Positions 27,859 through 37,482 of a DNA stretch of 64,000 nt are shown one piece after another. Both the position numbers and the translations under genes were made by a program. The DNA is taken from the NCBI RefSeq assembly GCF_029433445.1, contig NZ_JAQTIC010000001.1, positions 1-64,000 on the forward strand, in the 5' to 3' direction. The notes under the pieces were generated by a model. It was not told the origin of the DNA and ran no database searches. It was given only the letters and a program-made list of their open reading frames with translations. Each line of letters opens with the position of its first letter. Positions within the stretch are counted from its first letter, which is position 1. This stretch comes from Lactobacillus sp. ESL0701. Lineage in GTDB: Bacteria > Bacillota > Bacilli > Lactobacillales > Lactobacillaceae.

Positions 27859-29823
27859 CTAAGCATCCAAATTTTCAACGTATTTAGCATTAGTCTCAAT
27901 GAATTTTCGCCGCGGCGCAACTTCATTACCCATTAATAACTCAAAGACCTCATCGGCATCCTTGGCATATTCCGGACTAACGCGATCAAGTCGGCGGTTT
28001 TCTGGATTCATTGTTGTTTCCCACAATTGCTCTGGATCCATCTCACCTAGTCCCTTATAGCGCTGAACAAGCGGCTTAGGGCTAGGCTGCAGCGCACCCA
28101 AATAATCATGTAATTCCTCATCGGTATCAAGGTACTTAACAACTTTACCTTGACGAACCTGATATAGAGGCGGACGTGCGATATACACATATCCTTTTTC
28201 AATCATTGGTCGCATGTAGTTGTAAAAGAGGGTAAGCAGTAGTGTTCGAATATGAGCACCATCGACATCGGCATCCGTCATAATAATTAATTTATGATAA
28301 CGCGCTTTAGAAACATCAAAGTCAGCACCAAAACCTGTTCCTAGAGCCGTAAATAGTGATCTGATTTCTTGATTAGCCAATATTCTGTCCATCGAAGCTT
28401 TTTCAACGTTCAAAATTTTCCCACGAATCGGCAAAATTGCCTGCGTTAAACGTGATCGCCCTTGCTTAGCTGAACCACCAGCTGAGTTACCTTCAACGAT
28501 AAATAGCTCTGAAATACTTGGATCATTACTAGTATTATCAGCTAATTTACCTGGCAAATTAGCAATCTCAAGTCCCGACTTTTTCCGCGTTACTTCACGC
28601 GCGCGTTTGGCAGCAGTCCGCGCCCGTTCAGCTAACTGTGCTTTTTCAACGATTTTACGTCCAACTTGCGGATTTTCCATCAAAAAATTGGTAAAAGTTT
28701 CCGAAAATGCCCTATCTACTGCTGTTCTGGCATCGGAATTACCCAACTTGGTCTTCGTCTGACCTTCAAATTGCGGATTCGGGTGCTTAACTGAAACAAC
28801 GGCCGTCATACCTTCACGGATATCTTCACCAGAAAGGTTATCATCCTTATCCTTTAAGATCTTAGCCTTGTGGGCATAGTCATTGACAACCCGCGTTAAA
28901 GCAGTCTTAAAGCCAGCTTCATGCATCCCACCTTCATAAGTGTGAATGTTATTAGCGAAGGTCATTAACGTTGTCTTATAACCATTTGTATATTGCAAAG
29001 ATACTTCAACATTAATTTCGTTGTAGTCCCCTTCAACATAAATCGGTTCATCAAACAAAACTTCCGTACCATGATTTAAAAAGGCAACGTATTCCTTAAT
29101 TCCACCTTCATAATGATAAACATCAGTCTCGGCTGTTTCTTTTCGCTTATCGGTAAAGGTTAACTTCAAGCCCTTATTTAAGAAAGCTAATTCTCGAATT
29201 CGGTTTTTCAAAACCTTATCATCAAAGGTAGTAGTTTCAGTAAAAATATCTGGATCGGGATAAAAGTGAACAATCGTTCCGTGTTCAGTCAATGGCACCG
29301 TACCGGTCATTTTCATTTCTGTCTTAACCCGGCCACGATTGAAGTCAATGTAGTACTTCTTGCCGTCACGCATCGTAGTAACATCAAGTTCAGTTGATAA
29401 AGCGTTAACTACTGATGCCCCAACACCATGAAGTCCACCAGAAACTTTATAGCCGCCACCGCCAAATTTACCACCGGCGTGTAAAACAGTAAATACAGTT
29501 TCTAAAGCTGGACGCCCAGTCTTCTTTTGAATATCAACAGGAATGCCCCGACCATCATCTTGAATAGTTACACTGCCATCGGCATTAACCGTAATTTCAA
29601 TTTTGGTCGCAAACCCAGCTAGGCTTTCATCGATACTGTTATCAATTACTTCCCAAACTAGATGGTGTAAACCTTGAGAGCTAGTCGAACCAATATACAT
29701 TCCCGGTCGTTTACGGACAGCTTCAAGTCCACCCAGAACCTGAATTTGACTGGCATTATACTTATCAGCTTCTTTTTCGTATTGCTTGATTTGATCAAGC
29801 TCTTCTTCATTATGATCAGCCAT
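27859..29823 (-). CDS. gyrB: DNA gyrase subunit B
   Basis: 654 aa. GHKL ATPase domain ([38 protein letters not shown]), transducer and TOPRIM domain ([21 protein letters not shown]) are all present, as is the C-terminal QRYKGLGEM. It hydrolyses ATP to drive supercoiling by GyrA. The start overlaps the end of recF by 8 nt, indicating translational coupling in the dnaA-proximal cluster. Confidence 0.97.
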   Translation of the reverse strand: MADHNEEELDQIKQYEKEADKYNASQIQVLGGLEAVRKRPGMYIGSTSSQGLHHLVWEVIDNSIDESLAGFATKIEITVNADGSVTIQDDGRGIPVDIQKKTGRPALETVFTVLHAGGKFGGGGYKVSGGLHGVGASVVNALSTELDVTTMRDGKKYYIDFNRGRVKTEMKMTGTVPLTEHGTIVHFYPDPDIFTETTTFDDKVLKNRIRELAFLNKGLKLTFTDKRKETAETDVYHYEGGIKEYVAFLNHGTEVLFDEPIYVEGDYNEINVEVSLQYTNGYKTTLMTFANNIHTYEGGMHEAGFKTALTRVVNDYAHKAKILKDKDDNLSGEDIREGMTAVVSVKHPNPQFEGQTKTKLGNSDARTAVDRAFSETFTNFLMENPQVGRKIVEKAQLAERARTAAKRAREVTRKKSGLEIANLPGKLADNTSNDPSISELFIVEGNSAGGSAKQGRSRLTQAILPIRGKILNVEKASMDRILANQEIRSLFTALGTGFGADFDVSKARYHKLIIMTDADVDGAHIRTLLLTLFYNYMRPMIEKGYVYIARPPLYQVRQGKVVKYLDTDEELHDYLGALQPSPKPLVQRYKGLGEMDPEQLWETTMNPENRRLDRVSPEYAKDADEVFELLMGNEVAPRRKFIETNAKYVENLDA

Positions 29824-30952
29824 TCAATTCTCCTTTTTCCAAATAAATTTTTCCAGATTTAATCCGATAAATCTGAGGCCTTTTAATTATTTCCCAGGAA
29901 ATACCAGTTAGATCTGTTGTTGTAATAAACGTTTGTGTTTTGCCATGAATATAATTAAGCAGGGCGCTCTGGCGACTATGGTCAAGTTCACTCATTACAT
30001 CATCAAGTAATAATAAGGGATACTCATTAGTCAACTGGTGCACCAACTGAATCTCTGCTAATTTAACGCTTAGTGCAATAGTGCGTTGCTGACCCTGTGA
30101 GCCATAAAGATGAGCATCCTTACCATCCAGAGCAAACTCAATATCATCACGATGCGGACCAGCTAAGGTTGTCCCTTTGCGCATTTCTGCAGCCTTATTT
30201 TTATTAAAGTTTGCCAGCAGCTTTTGATAGATTACCTCTGCACTGTCCTTAGCCATAATTTCAGGAACTGACGGCCTATAAGTTAGCGTCAATTCCTCGC
30301 CACCAGTACTGATATGGGCATACGCATCGCGCGCATACGTCCGCAAATAATTGAGAAACTTAAACCGCCGCACAATTACTTCAGCCGCAATTCCAGCCAG
30401 TTGATCGGCTAATACATCAAGAAACAGTTGGTCATGTGCTTGACCCTTAGATAGTTGCTTCAAGTAATTATTCTTCTGCTGTAAGACCTGCCGATACTTG
30501 CTGGCAAAATACAAGTATTCCGGATTAATTTGACCAAATTCTTGATCCATAAACCGCCGTCTTAAAGCTGGCGCACCCTTGATCAAGTCTAAATCCTCAG
30601 GTGAAAACAAAATTGCATTTAATTGACCGACATATTTAGACAATTTTGCCTGCTCAACACGATTAACCCAAACCTTTTTGCCCTTTTTGGTGATTAAAAC
30701 ACGCAAAGATAAATCAAGCTGACTTTTGTAAATATGACCAGATATATTGGCATATTCTTGGTTAAAAGCAATCAATTCCTTGTCACTACTAGTTCGATGT
30801 GAACGTGTCAATGCCAAAAAATAGATTGCTTCCAGCAGATTGGTTTTCCCCTGCGCATTTTGCCCAATAAAAATGTTGACGTTAGGATCAAACTCAACGT
30901 CTAATTGCTGCAGATTACGGTAATTTTGTGCCACAAAATGCTTCAAATACAT
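29816..30952 (-). CDS. recF: DNA replication and repair protein RecF
   Basis: 378 aa ABC-type ATPase. Walker A is [15 protein letters not shown], the signature region [19 protein letters not shown], and Walker [13 protein letters not shown]. RecF works with RecO/RecR in loading RecA at single-strand gaps. It begins 6 nt after yaaA ends and overlaps gyrB by 8 nt at its end. A Noc-binding-like palindrome lies in its 3' part (29889-29902). Confidence 0.96.
   Translation of the reverse strand: MYLKHFVAQNYRNLQQLDVEFDPNVNIFIGQNAQGKTNLLEAIYFLALTRSHRTSSDKELIAFNQEYANISGHIYKSQLDLSLRVLITKKGKKVWVNRVEQAKLSKYVGQLNAILFSPEDLDLIKGAPALRRRFMDQEFGQINPEYLYFASKYRQVLQQKNNYLKQLSKGQAHDQLFLDVLADQLAGIAAEVIVRRFKFLNYLRTYARDAYAHISTGGEELTLTYRPSVPEIMAKDSAEVIYQKLLANFNKNKAAEMRKGTTLAGPHRDDIEFALDGKDAHLYGSQGQQRTIALSVKLAEIQLVHQLTNEYPLLLLDDVMSELDHSRQSALLNYIHGKTQTFITTTDLTGISWEIIKRPQIYRIKSGKIYLEKGELNG
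29889..29902. other. Noc-binding-like site 2 (ATTTCCCAGGAAAT)
   Basis: 14-mer matching the Noc consensus ATTTCCCGGGAAAT at 13 of 14 positions. It is inside the recF coding sequence. Intragenic Noc sites are usual in Bacillus. Confidence 0.5.
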
Positions 30953-30958
30953 TAAAGA

Positions 30959-31180
30959 TTACCGAAAAAGATATACTTCATGACCAATTTCAACTCGATC
31001 ACCTGAACGCAACTTTTTACCGCGCCGATCTTCCTTACTCCCATTTAATAAAACAGGATTATCCTGCAAATACCATTTTGCTTGACCGCCAGAAGAAATG
31101 ATACTTTCTTCTTTTAAAAATTGACTTAAGGTAATGTACTCACCTTTTACTGTAAATTCTTTGATAATACTCACCTTCAT
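30959..31180 (-). CDS. yaaA: S4-domain RNA-binding protein YaaA
   Basis: 73 aa with an S4-like RNA-binding fold: ITLSQFLKEE near the N-terminus and GDRVEIG near the end. It lies between dnaN and recF as in most Firmicutes. Bacillus YaaA is reported to influence 50S ribosome assembly; the role in lactobacilli is not defined. It likely shares a transcript with recF and the gyrase genes. Confidence 0.9.
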   Translation of the reverse strand: MKVSIIKEFTVKGEYITLSQFLKEESIISSGGQAKWYLQDNPVLLNGSKEDRRGKKLRSGDRVEIGHEVYLFR

Positions 31181-31346
31181 CGCGCTAGTTTCCTATGTTT
31201 AAGTATATTCGTTTTGAGGCTAAAAGACAACTTAAAAAGCTAATATAACGCCATATAAACGGTTTTTTATAAAATAAACATTTTATAGCAAATGGGTCTT
31301 TAAACTAAATAACGTGCTTATTTTGTCTATTAACAAAAAGCGGAAA

Positions 31347-31373
31347 CAAAAAAGCCCATCGGATTGATGGACC
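31347..31373 (-). terminator. terminator downstream of dnaN
   Basis: GTCCATC / GATGGGC hairpin followed on the minus strand by TTTTTT. It separates dnaA-dnaN from the yaaA-recF-gyrBA genes. Confidence 0.8.
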
Positions 31374-31397
31374 TTTAACTCATAATTTAATTTTGCC

Positions 31398-32528
31398 TTA
31401 AAAAGTTCTAACTGGCGTTATCAATTGAACAAAGTCAATATCGGTTTGCTCAGGATTAACTGTAAATGGTCGTAGTGGCTGGGTGAATTCCATGACAACT
31501 GAGTCGGTTACGGAAGCTTTTAAAGCATCACGTAAGTAGTCTGGATTAAACGAAATTTTTAAATTTTTGCCAGTTAAATTTTTAAAACTGACATCTTCTT
31601 CAACGTTACCAATTTCAGCGGACTCACCAGATAATTTGGCTGTTTGATTTTCAACATCAAGTGTTAAGTCAACGACATTATTTCTGCCAGCATGGGTCAA
31701 AAGACTGGCCCGATCGAGTGCACTTGATAATTCTGTTAGATCAAATTCAACACTGGTTGTACTTTCAGTTGGAATCAAGCGTTCAGTGTCGGGATAACTA
31801 CCCTCAAGCAGCCGTGAATAAAATAAAATATCGCCAATTTCGAACAAGACTTGACTATCTCCAGGACAAACCCGCACTTTTGGATTGGTTTCACCAATAA
31901 TACGTGCAAGTTCAAGTAAACTTTTCCCAGGAATGATTAAATCAGTTTCAGTTTGGGGACCATTTTCTAAAGTTAATGCCCGACTGGACAAACGATGTGA
32001 ATCAGTAGCAACAGCGTGAATTTGATCAGGACTAAAGGTGAAATGTACTCCTGTCAAAACAAGTCGACTTTCTTGGGTCGCAACAGCAAATTGTGTTTCC
32101 GTAATAATTTCTCTAAAAGTTTTCCCCGAAATAACAAAAGCGGACTCGTCAGAAATTTCCGGTAATCTTGGATAGTTATTGGCATCCAAGCCGTTAATGG
32201 TAAATTCACTGTTCTCTGAAATAATTTGTGTTTGAAAACTTTCTTTTACTTCTAAAGAAAATTCTTTTCCTGGTAAACGACGGATAATTTCACTAAAGAA
32301 ACGAGCTGGTAAAACAATTGCTCCAGTTGATGCCACAGTTAAATCTTCACTAACCGGAATTTTTAATTCAATGGAGATATCCGTATCGCTTCCTGTTAAG
32401 ATTAATTCGTTGTCCGTTAAGTTAAGCTTGATACCACTTAAGATGGGAATGGTTGCTCTTGAGGAAATGGCATGCATCACGTTATTTAAATTATCGACAA
32501 AAAGATTTCTGTTAATTGTAAATTTCAT
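31398..32528 (-). CDS. dnaN: DNA polymerase III beta subunit (sliding clamp)
   Basis: 376 aa with the three tandem clamp domains; MKFTINRNLFVDNLNNVMHA starts the first and the C-terminal QLITPVRTF is typical. It tethers the polymerase to DNA. It lies downstream of dnaA with a 170-nt spacer that holds DnaA-box-like repeats, and it has its own terminator. Confidence 0.97.
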   Translation of the reverse strand: MKFTINRNLFVDNLNNVMHAISSRATIPILSGIKLNLTDNELILTGSDTDISIELKIPVSEDLTVASTGAIVLPARFFSEIIRRLPGKEFSLEVKESFQTQIISENSEFTINGLDANNYPRLPEISDESAFVISGKTFREIITETQFAVATQESRLVLTGVHFTFSPDQIHAVATDSHRLSSRALTLENGPQTETDLIIPGKSLLELARIIGETNPKVRVCPGDSQVLFEIGDILFYSRLLEGSYPDTERLIPTESTTSVEFDLTELSSALDRASLLTHAGRNNVVDLTLDVENQTAKLSGESAEIGNVEEDVSFKNLTGKNLKISFNPDYLRDALKASVTDSVVMEFTQPLRPFTVNPEQTDIDFVQLITPVRTF

Positions 32529-32649
32529 AAGTGTCTCCTATATAAGGTTTAGTTATTTAGTTAATTATATAATTTAGTTAGTAGTATTAGTAGGTCTTGT
32601 GATTTCTGTTAAGAAGTATAACCAGGCCTAAAATAACGTAATTAGTTCG

Positions 32650-32696
32650 GTTTACAAATTGTGGATATTATTAAAAGTTGTCCACAATTTGTAAAC
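32650..32696. repeat. 16-bp inverted repeat with two DnaA-box-like sequences
   Basis: GTTTACAAATTGTGGA (32650-32665) is repeated in inverted orientation as TCCACAATTTGTAAAC (32681-32696). Each arm carries an 8/9 match to the DnaA box (TGTGGATAT, TTGTCCACA). It sits in the dnaA-dnaN spacer, directly after the dnaA stop. It may be a transcript-end hairpin, a DnaA-binding second origin sub-region, or both. Confidence 0.75.
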
Positions 32697-32698
32697 TT

Positions 32699-34066
32699 TT
32701 AGCGGTCAAGCATTTGTTTGAGATCAAAGACAGCAGTTTTAATATCTGAGTCTGTTTTAATTGCCTTACTAATTTTTTCGTAAGCGTGCATGACGGTTGT
32801 GTGGTCTTTGCCACCAAACTCCTGACCAATTTTAGGTAGGCTTGAATCGGTTAGTTCACGTGAAAGATACATGGCAATTTGCCGAGGTACAACAATCTGG
32901 CGGACCCGCTTTTTACCCTTTAACTCATAGGTTGAAGTCTGAAAGTAGTTTGCGACAACTTCCTGAATTTTAGAAATTTGCAAGCCGCGATTTTTCTGTA
33001 CTAATTTTAGGTCAGCAAGAGCCTCACGGGCAAGATTGACGTTAATATCTTCGCGCTCAATTGTTGCGTGTGCCTGAACCTTGACTAGCGCACCTTCCAG
33101 TTCTCTGATGTTGGTATCAACTTGTGAAGCAATATAGTCCAAAGTGTCATCATCAATTGTTAGGTCTTCTGCTTCAGCTTTTTTACGTAAAATAGCAATT
33201 CGGGTTTCAAGATCTGGTGGGGTAATTTCAACTTGCAGACCCCAAGTGAATCGCGAAACTAAGCGTTCAGATAAATCCGGAATTTCGGTTGGCAACCGAT
33301 CACTGGTCATTACGATTTGTTTTTGGTCATTATAGAGAGTTTCAAAAGTATGGAAGAACTCTTCTTGAATGCCCTCTTTTTTCGCAAAAAACTGGATATC
33401 ATCAACTAATAATAAGTCACAGGTGCGGTATTTTTCGCGGAATTGATCCTGAGTCTTATTTTTAATTGAATTAATAAAGTCATTAACGAATGTTTCACTT
33501 TGAATGTAAACGACTTTCGCATTTGGACGTTCAGCCAGCATTTGGTGACCGATAGCCTGCATTAAGTGCGTTTTACCAAGACCAACACCACCAAAAATAA
33601 ATAGCGGATTGTAAAAACTCCCGGGACTGTCAGCAACGGCAAGAGCAGCACCAGCAGCTAATTTATTGCCTTCACCCTGAACAAAGTTATCAAAGGTGTA
33701 TTTTTCATTTAACTTGAGATTGCGGACAAAGGCATTGTGTGTGTGCTTGACTTGCTGCTGCTGTGAAATTTGTGTTTGCGGTTTGGGCGTTACAATTCGT
33801 TCAGTACTGCGGTCACCTTCAATTTGAAAAACCGGCGTAATTTCAATATTGGCATAACCATATGCCGATTGAATTAATTGCGCCGCTAAATTTTTTTCCC
33901 AATATCCTTTGGTTACCGGATTTTGCACGGCAATTTTTAATTCATGTGTCTCCTTATTGTAGGAAAGTGGTTTAGTATTTTTGAACCAAGCGTTATAGGC
34001 AACTTCATTAAAATGCTCACGCATTTCATTATTAAAATGTTGCCAAAATTTATTAATATCAAACAA
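32699..34066 (-). CDS. dnaA: chromosomal replication initiator DnaA
   Basis: 455 aa. Domain I (about 1-85), a Gln-rich linker domain II (STERIVTPKPQTQISQQQQ), AAA+ domain III with Walker A GGVGLGKTHLMQAI and Walker B LLLVDDIQF, and the C-terminal domain IV with the DnaA-box recognition motif GGKDHTTVMHAYEKI. It binds the boxes in the adjacent origin and melts the AT-rich element. It is the first gene of the dnaA-dnaN unit. Confidence 0.98.
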   Translation of the reverse strand: MFDINKFWQHFNNEMREHFNEVAYNAWFKNTKPLSYNKETHELKIAVQNPVTKGYWEKNLAAQLIQSAYGYANIEITPVFQIEGDRSTERIVTPKPQTQISQQQQVKHTHNAFVRNLKLNEKYTFDNFVQGEGNKLAAGAALAVADSPGSFYNPLFIFGGVGLGKTHLMQAIGHQMLAERPNAKVVYIQSETFVNDFINSIKNKTQDQFREKYRTCDLLLVDDIQFFAKKEGIQEEFFHTFETLYNDQKQIVMTSDRLPTEIPDLSERLVSRFTWGLQVEITPPDLETRIAILRKKAEAEDLTIDDDTLDYIASQVDTNIRELEGALVKVQAHATIEREDINVNLAREALADLKLVQKNRGLQISKIQEVVANYFQTSTYELKGKKRVRQIVVPRQIAMYLSRELTDSSLPKIGQEFGGKDHTTVMHAYEKISKAIKTDSDIKTAVFDLKQMLDR

Positions 34067-34079
34067 AGTATCTCCTCCA

Positions 34080-34534
34080 ATAATTTTTAACCCAAGTTAT
34101 TTTACCATCTAAGCTAAATGTTTTCCACAAGCGAATAAAAGAAATTAAGAATTAACAAGATGTGGAAAAAATTACTTAGATAAATGACAGGTTTGTCGAT
34201 AATTTAACTGTGGAGAAACTAAATTGTATCTTACTTGTGGATAAAATTTGCTGGCTGATCAATAAATTTTGGCACTTGTGGAAATATATCTACATGATGT
34301 GGATATATTTATCAACAGGATGTAGATTGTGGATAAACTTTGAAAATTAGTTGTGCATTATTAAATTGTGGAAAAATAATTTAGTAAAAATTACACAGAT
34401 AGAAGAGTAGCGGCTAAAAAATTTATCTGACTAATCCAAAATTAATTAGCATTTTTACTTGGTTTTTTACTTTAATCATGCTATTCTAGATATTAAATTG
34501 TGCAGTTAGCATATAAAAATGGAGGTGTAGTTTA
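34080..34534. other. chromosomal replication origin (oriC)
   Basis: The dnaA-rpmH spacer holds nine DnaA-box-like 9-mers. Two are perfect TGTGGATAA (34236-34244, 34328-34336). Near matches are TTTTCCACA 34121, TGTGGAAAA 34161, TGTGGAGAA 34209, TGTGGAAAT 34277, TGTGGATAT 34298, TTATCAACA 34309 and TGTGGAAAA 34367. Most read in the same orientation. The AT-rich stretch from about 34380 to 34480 is a plausible unwinding element. Gene orientation diverges here (leftward dnaA, rightward rpmH), as expected at oriC. Confidence 0.93.
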
Positions 34535-34675
34535 ATGACAACTAAGAGAACTTACCAACCTAAAAAGCGTCACCGTTCACGAGTTCATGGCTTTATGAAA
34601 CGGATGAGTACATCTAATGGCCGCAAGGTTTTAGCTAGACGCCGTGCAAAGGGTAGAAAAGTCTTATCTGCTTAA
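34535..34675 (+). CDS. rpmH: 50S ribosomal protein L34
   Basis: 46 aa: [20 protein letters not shown] then [20 protein letters not shown]. This is a textbook L34, a basic protein of the large subunit near the exit tunnel. GGAGG precedes the ATG. It is the first rightward gene from oriC, ahead of rnpA, and is followed by an attenuator-like hairpin. Confidence 0.98.
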   Translation: MTTKRTYQPKKRHRSRVHGFMKRMSTSNGRKVLARRRAKGRKVLSA

Positions 34676-34700
34676 ACCACTGAATCCCAGTGGTTTTTTT
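34676..34700 (+). terminator. terminator/attenuator after rpmH
   Basis: ACCACTG / CAGTGGT hairpin followed by seven T residues, between rpmH and rnpA. It probably lowers rnpA expression relative to L34. Confidence 0.85.
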
Positions 34701-34726
34701 AGTATACAAGAGTGGAATGAAACGTT

Positions 34727-35095
34727 TTGAGAAAGTCTTATCGAGTTAAAACTGAAAGTGATTTTCAGCGAGTTTTTAAATCTGGTAATTCAGTGGCAAA
34801 CCGTGCTTTTGTCATCTATAAAATAGAAAAAACAGAAAATAGACACTTCCGGGTGGGAATTTCTGTTGGCAAAAAGGTGGGGCATACCGCGGTTGTTCGC
34901 AATCGGCTCAAACGTTACATTCGTGCAGTTCTAACTGAATACAAGCCTGCAATTGAAGCGCAAATTGATTTTTTAGTGATTGCTAGACCGTATACGCGCA
35001 ATTTTGATATGGCTGAAGTCAAGAAGAACTTGCTGCATGCACTCTTTTTGGCCAATATTATTGAAGAAATACCTGATGAAGTTGAGGAAGATTAG
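34727..35095 (+). CDS. rnpA: ribonuclease P protein component
   Basis: 122 aa with a TTG start at 34727. The RNR signature [10 protein letters not shown] and the N-terminal [15 protein letters not shown] identify RnpA, which assists the catalytic RNA in tRNA 5' maturation. A GGAATGA weakly resembling a ribosome binding site lies upstream. The start could also be slightly upstream, but this start matches typical length. Confidence 0.95.
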   Translation: MRKSYRVKTESDFQRVFKSGNSVANRAFVIYKIEKTENRHFRVGISVGKKVGHTAVVRNRLKRYIRAVLTEYKPAIEAQIDFLVIARPYTRNFDMAEVKKNLLHALFLANIIEEIPDEVEED

Positions 35096-35096
35096 A

Positions 35097-35966
35097 GTGA
35101 AAGACATTTTAACTAAGAGAAATGTCAAACGTCTACTTGCACTGCTGGCAGTTGTTGCACTCGCCGTTGTTTTAACGGGGTGTGCCGCGCAAACTAATGC
35201 TAAAGTGGCACCAGTTTCGCATACTAGTGGTAGTTGGTGGAATCGCTGGATCATTTATTATATGTCAGCCTTTATTTTATGGTTGGCTAAAATTATGAGC
35301 AATAGTTATGGTTGGGCAATCATTGTCTTTACTGTCATTGTGCGTTTAATTTTGTATCCACTTAGTGCGATTTCTATTAAAAGTACGACAAAGATGCAGG
35401 CGATTCAACCGGAATTAAATGAGTTACGCAAGAAATATCCGGGTAATGATACGGAATCGCGGACATTATTGTCTCAAGAAACTAATAAGCTTTATAAAGA
35501 AGCTGGGATTAACCCGTATGCAGGCTGTTTACCGCTGATTATTCAGTTGCCGGTAATGTATGCCTTATATGGTGCGATCTGGCAGACACCACAACTTCAG
35601 ACAGGTCATTTTTTATGGATGGATTTAGGTAAACCAGATCCTTACTTCATTATGCCGATTTTGTCGATGATTTTGACGTTCTTGTCAACTTACATTAGTC
35701 AGTTATCAACACCAAAGGAATCACAGACAGGATCAACTAAGTTAATGTCTTATGGAATGGCAATTATGGTCGGCGTAATGGGAATCTATTTCCAGTCTGC
35801 GATTGTTTTGTACTGGGTAGTTTCTAACCTCTTCCAGGTTGGTCAAACCTTCATTTTGCAAAATCCGATCAAATATCGCAAGGAGCAAGAAGCTAAGGCT
35901 GAAGCTGAGCGTGAACGTAAACGTCAACTTAGAAGAACCTACAAACGTTTAAAGCGTAAAAAGTAA
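35097..35966 (+). CDS. yidC: membrane protein insertase YidC
   Basis: 289 aa from GTG at 35097, chosen because GAGGAAG lies 6 nt upstream; frames extending further upstream overlap rnpA. The N-terminal KRLLALLAVVALAVVLTGC is a lipoprotein signal with Cys at about 28. Five membrane segments and NPYAGCLPLIIQLPVMYALY are typical of YidC1/SpoIIIJ, which inserts proteins with or without the Sec channel. A jag/khpB gene, often found directly after yidC, is not present before mnmE. Confidence 0.94.
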   Translation: MKDILTKRNVKRLLALLAVVALAVVLTGCAAQTNAKVAPVSHTSGSWWNRWIIYYMSAFILWLAKIMSNSYGWAIIVFTVIVRLILYPLSAISIKSTTKMQAIQPELNELRKKYPGNDTESRTLLSQETNKLYKEAGINPYAGCLPLIIQLPVMYALYGAIWQTPQLQTGHFLWMDLGKPDPYFIMPILSMILTFLSTYISQLSTPKESQTGSTKLMSYGMAIMVGVMGIYFQSAIVLYWVVSNLFQVGQTFILQNPIKYRKEQEAKAEAERERKRQLRRTYKRLKRKK

Positions 35967-36001
35967 ATATTTAGTCTAAAGTGATTTTTAGATAAAGTAG
36001 T

Positions 36002-36053
36002 CAAAGTGCTTTATACATCACGAATTTTTCGTGGTGCTATAATGCGCTTTTTT
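36002..36053 (+). terminator. terminator downstream of yidC
   Basis: Imperfect long stem with CACGAA / TTCGTG at its tip and a GCGCTTTTTTT end. A TGCTATAAT extended -10 (36035-36043) is embedded in its 3' arm. Confidence 0.6.
36035..36043 (+). promoter_or_regulatory. extended -10 promoter element for mnmE
   Basis: TGCTATAAT has a TG at -15/-14 followed by a perfect -10. It is about 40 nt upstream of the mnmE start. No clear -35 is seen, which extended -10 promoters often lack. Confidence 0.5.
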
Positions 36054-36082
36054 TATTGAAATTTATTTGAAAAGGAGAAATT

Positions 36083-37468
36083 ATGGCACAAACGTTAACT
36101 GAATTTGATACAATTGCAGCTATTTCAACGCCAATTGGTGAAGGTGGAATTTCGATTGTCCGCATGTCAGGCGAAGATGCCGTCAAGATTGCTAATCGGG
36201 TTTTTAGAGGTGCTAATTTAGCTAAGGTACCTAGTCATACAATTCATTATGGTCACGTAATTGAGCCGGAAACTAAGCAGGTAATTGATGAAGCGATGGT
36301 TTCTGTCATGCTGGCACCGAAGACGTTTACCCGCGAGGATATTGTTGAAATCAACTGTCATGGCGGGATTGTCGTCACTAACCGAATTTTGCAATTACTC
36401 TTAAAAGAGGGCGCACGGATGGCAGAGGCTGGTGAATTTACTAAAAGAGCCTTTGTTAACGGTCGAATTGACTTAACTCAAGCCGAAAGCGTCATGGATA
36501 TCGTGCGTGCCAAGACTGATAAGGCGCGTCAAGTTGCCGAAAAACAGCTTGAGGGTGGCTTACTTGAAAAAATTCGGGCAATGCGCCAGGAAATCTTAGA
36601 TACTTTGGCAAATGTTGAAGTTAACATTGATTATCCCGAATATGATGCCGATACCATTACTGCTAACCAGATGGCAACCGTTTCTCGCTCAGTTAGTGAG
36701 CAAATCACGCAGCTGCTCGATACTGCCGCTGAAGGAACGGCTTTGCGTAATGGGTTAGCGACAGCGATTATTGGTCAGCCTAATGTTGGTAAGTCATCGC
36801 TGCTTAATTATTTAACTAAAAGCGATAAAGCAATTGTTACTGATATTGCGGGAACAACTCGCGATACGCTGGAGGAATACGTTTCAATTAAAGGCGTGCC
36901 GTTAAAGTTAATTGATACAGCTGGGATTCGGGATACTGATAATAAGGTTGAAAAAATCGGTGTTGAACGGTCGAAAAAAGCCTTGGCGCAAGCAGATTTA
37001 GTTTTACTCTTGCTCGATTCAAGTCAAGATTTGTCTTCAGAGGATAGGGAACTAATTACCGCAACTGATGCTAAGAAGCGGATTGTGATTTTAAATAAGA
37101 CCGACCTGGGTCAAAAACTAACGGTTGCGGAAATTAAAAAATTAACTGGCAGTGAAGTAATTGCCACGTCGATTTTACAAGAAAAGAACCTTACAGAATT
37201 AGAGGAAGCAATCAGAAAATTGTTCTTTAGCGGGATTGAAAATTCTAATGATCAGGTAATGGTTACTAATCAGCGCCAAGTGGGACTTTTAGAAAAGGCC
37301 AAAAAACAGCTGCAAGACGTTATTCAAGCAGTTAACGATGAAGTGCCAGTAGACATTGCCCAGATTGATTTTAACGGTGCCTGGGATACTTTAGGTGAGA
37401 TTACAGGTGAAAGTAGTCCGGATGAGCTGGTTAACGAATTATTCAGTCAATTTTGTTTAGGAAAATAG
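36083..37468 (+). CDS. mnmE: tRNA modification GTPase MnmE
   Basis: 461 aa. N-terminal formyl-THF binding domain ([20 protein letters not shown]), helical domain, inserted G domain with [22 protein letters not shown] and NKTD, and the essential C-terminal FCLGK. With MnmG it makes 5-carboxymethylaminomethyl-uridine at the tRNA wobble position. mnmG follows immediately and is probably co-transcribed. Confidence 0.97.
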   Translation: MAQTLTEFDTIAAISTPIGEGGISIVRMSGEDAVKIANRVFRGANLAKVPSHTIHYGHVIEPETKQVIDEAMVSVMLAPKTFTREDIVEINCHGGIVVTNRILQLLLKEGARMAEAGEFTKRAFVNGRIDLTQAESVMDIVRAKTDKARQVAEKQLEGGLLEKIRAMRQEILDTLANVEVNIDYPEYDADTITANQMATVSRSVSEQITQLLDTAAEGTALRNGLATAIIGQPNVGKSSLLNYLTKSDKAIVTDIAGTTRDTLEEYVSIKGVPLKLIDTAGIRDTDNKVEKIGVERSKKALAQADLVLLLLDSSQDLSSEDRELITATDAKKRIVILNKTDLGQKLTVAEIKKLTGSEVIATSILQEKNLTELEEAIRKLFFSGIENSNDQVMVTNQRQVGLLEKAKKQLQDVIQAVNDEVPVDIAQIDFNGAWDTLGEITGESSPDELVNELFSQFCLGK

Positions 37469-37482
37469 GAGTAGAAGTAGAA

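Noticed and set aside
31923-31936. Fifth Noc-binding-like site in dnaN (TTTTCCCAGGAATG)
   Set aside because: Only about 10 of 14 positions match and the palindrome is lost on the right.
34973-35254. 93-residue minus-strand frame over rnpA/yidC
   Set aside because: Antisense to two well-supported genes, no ribosome binding site.
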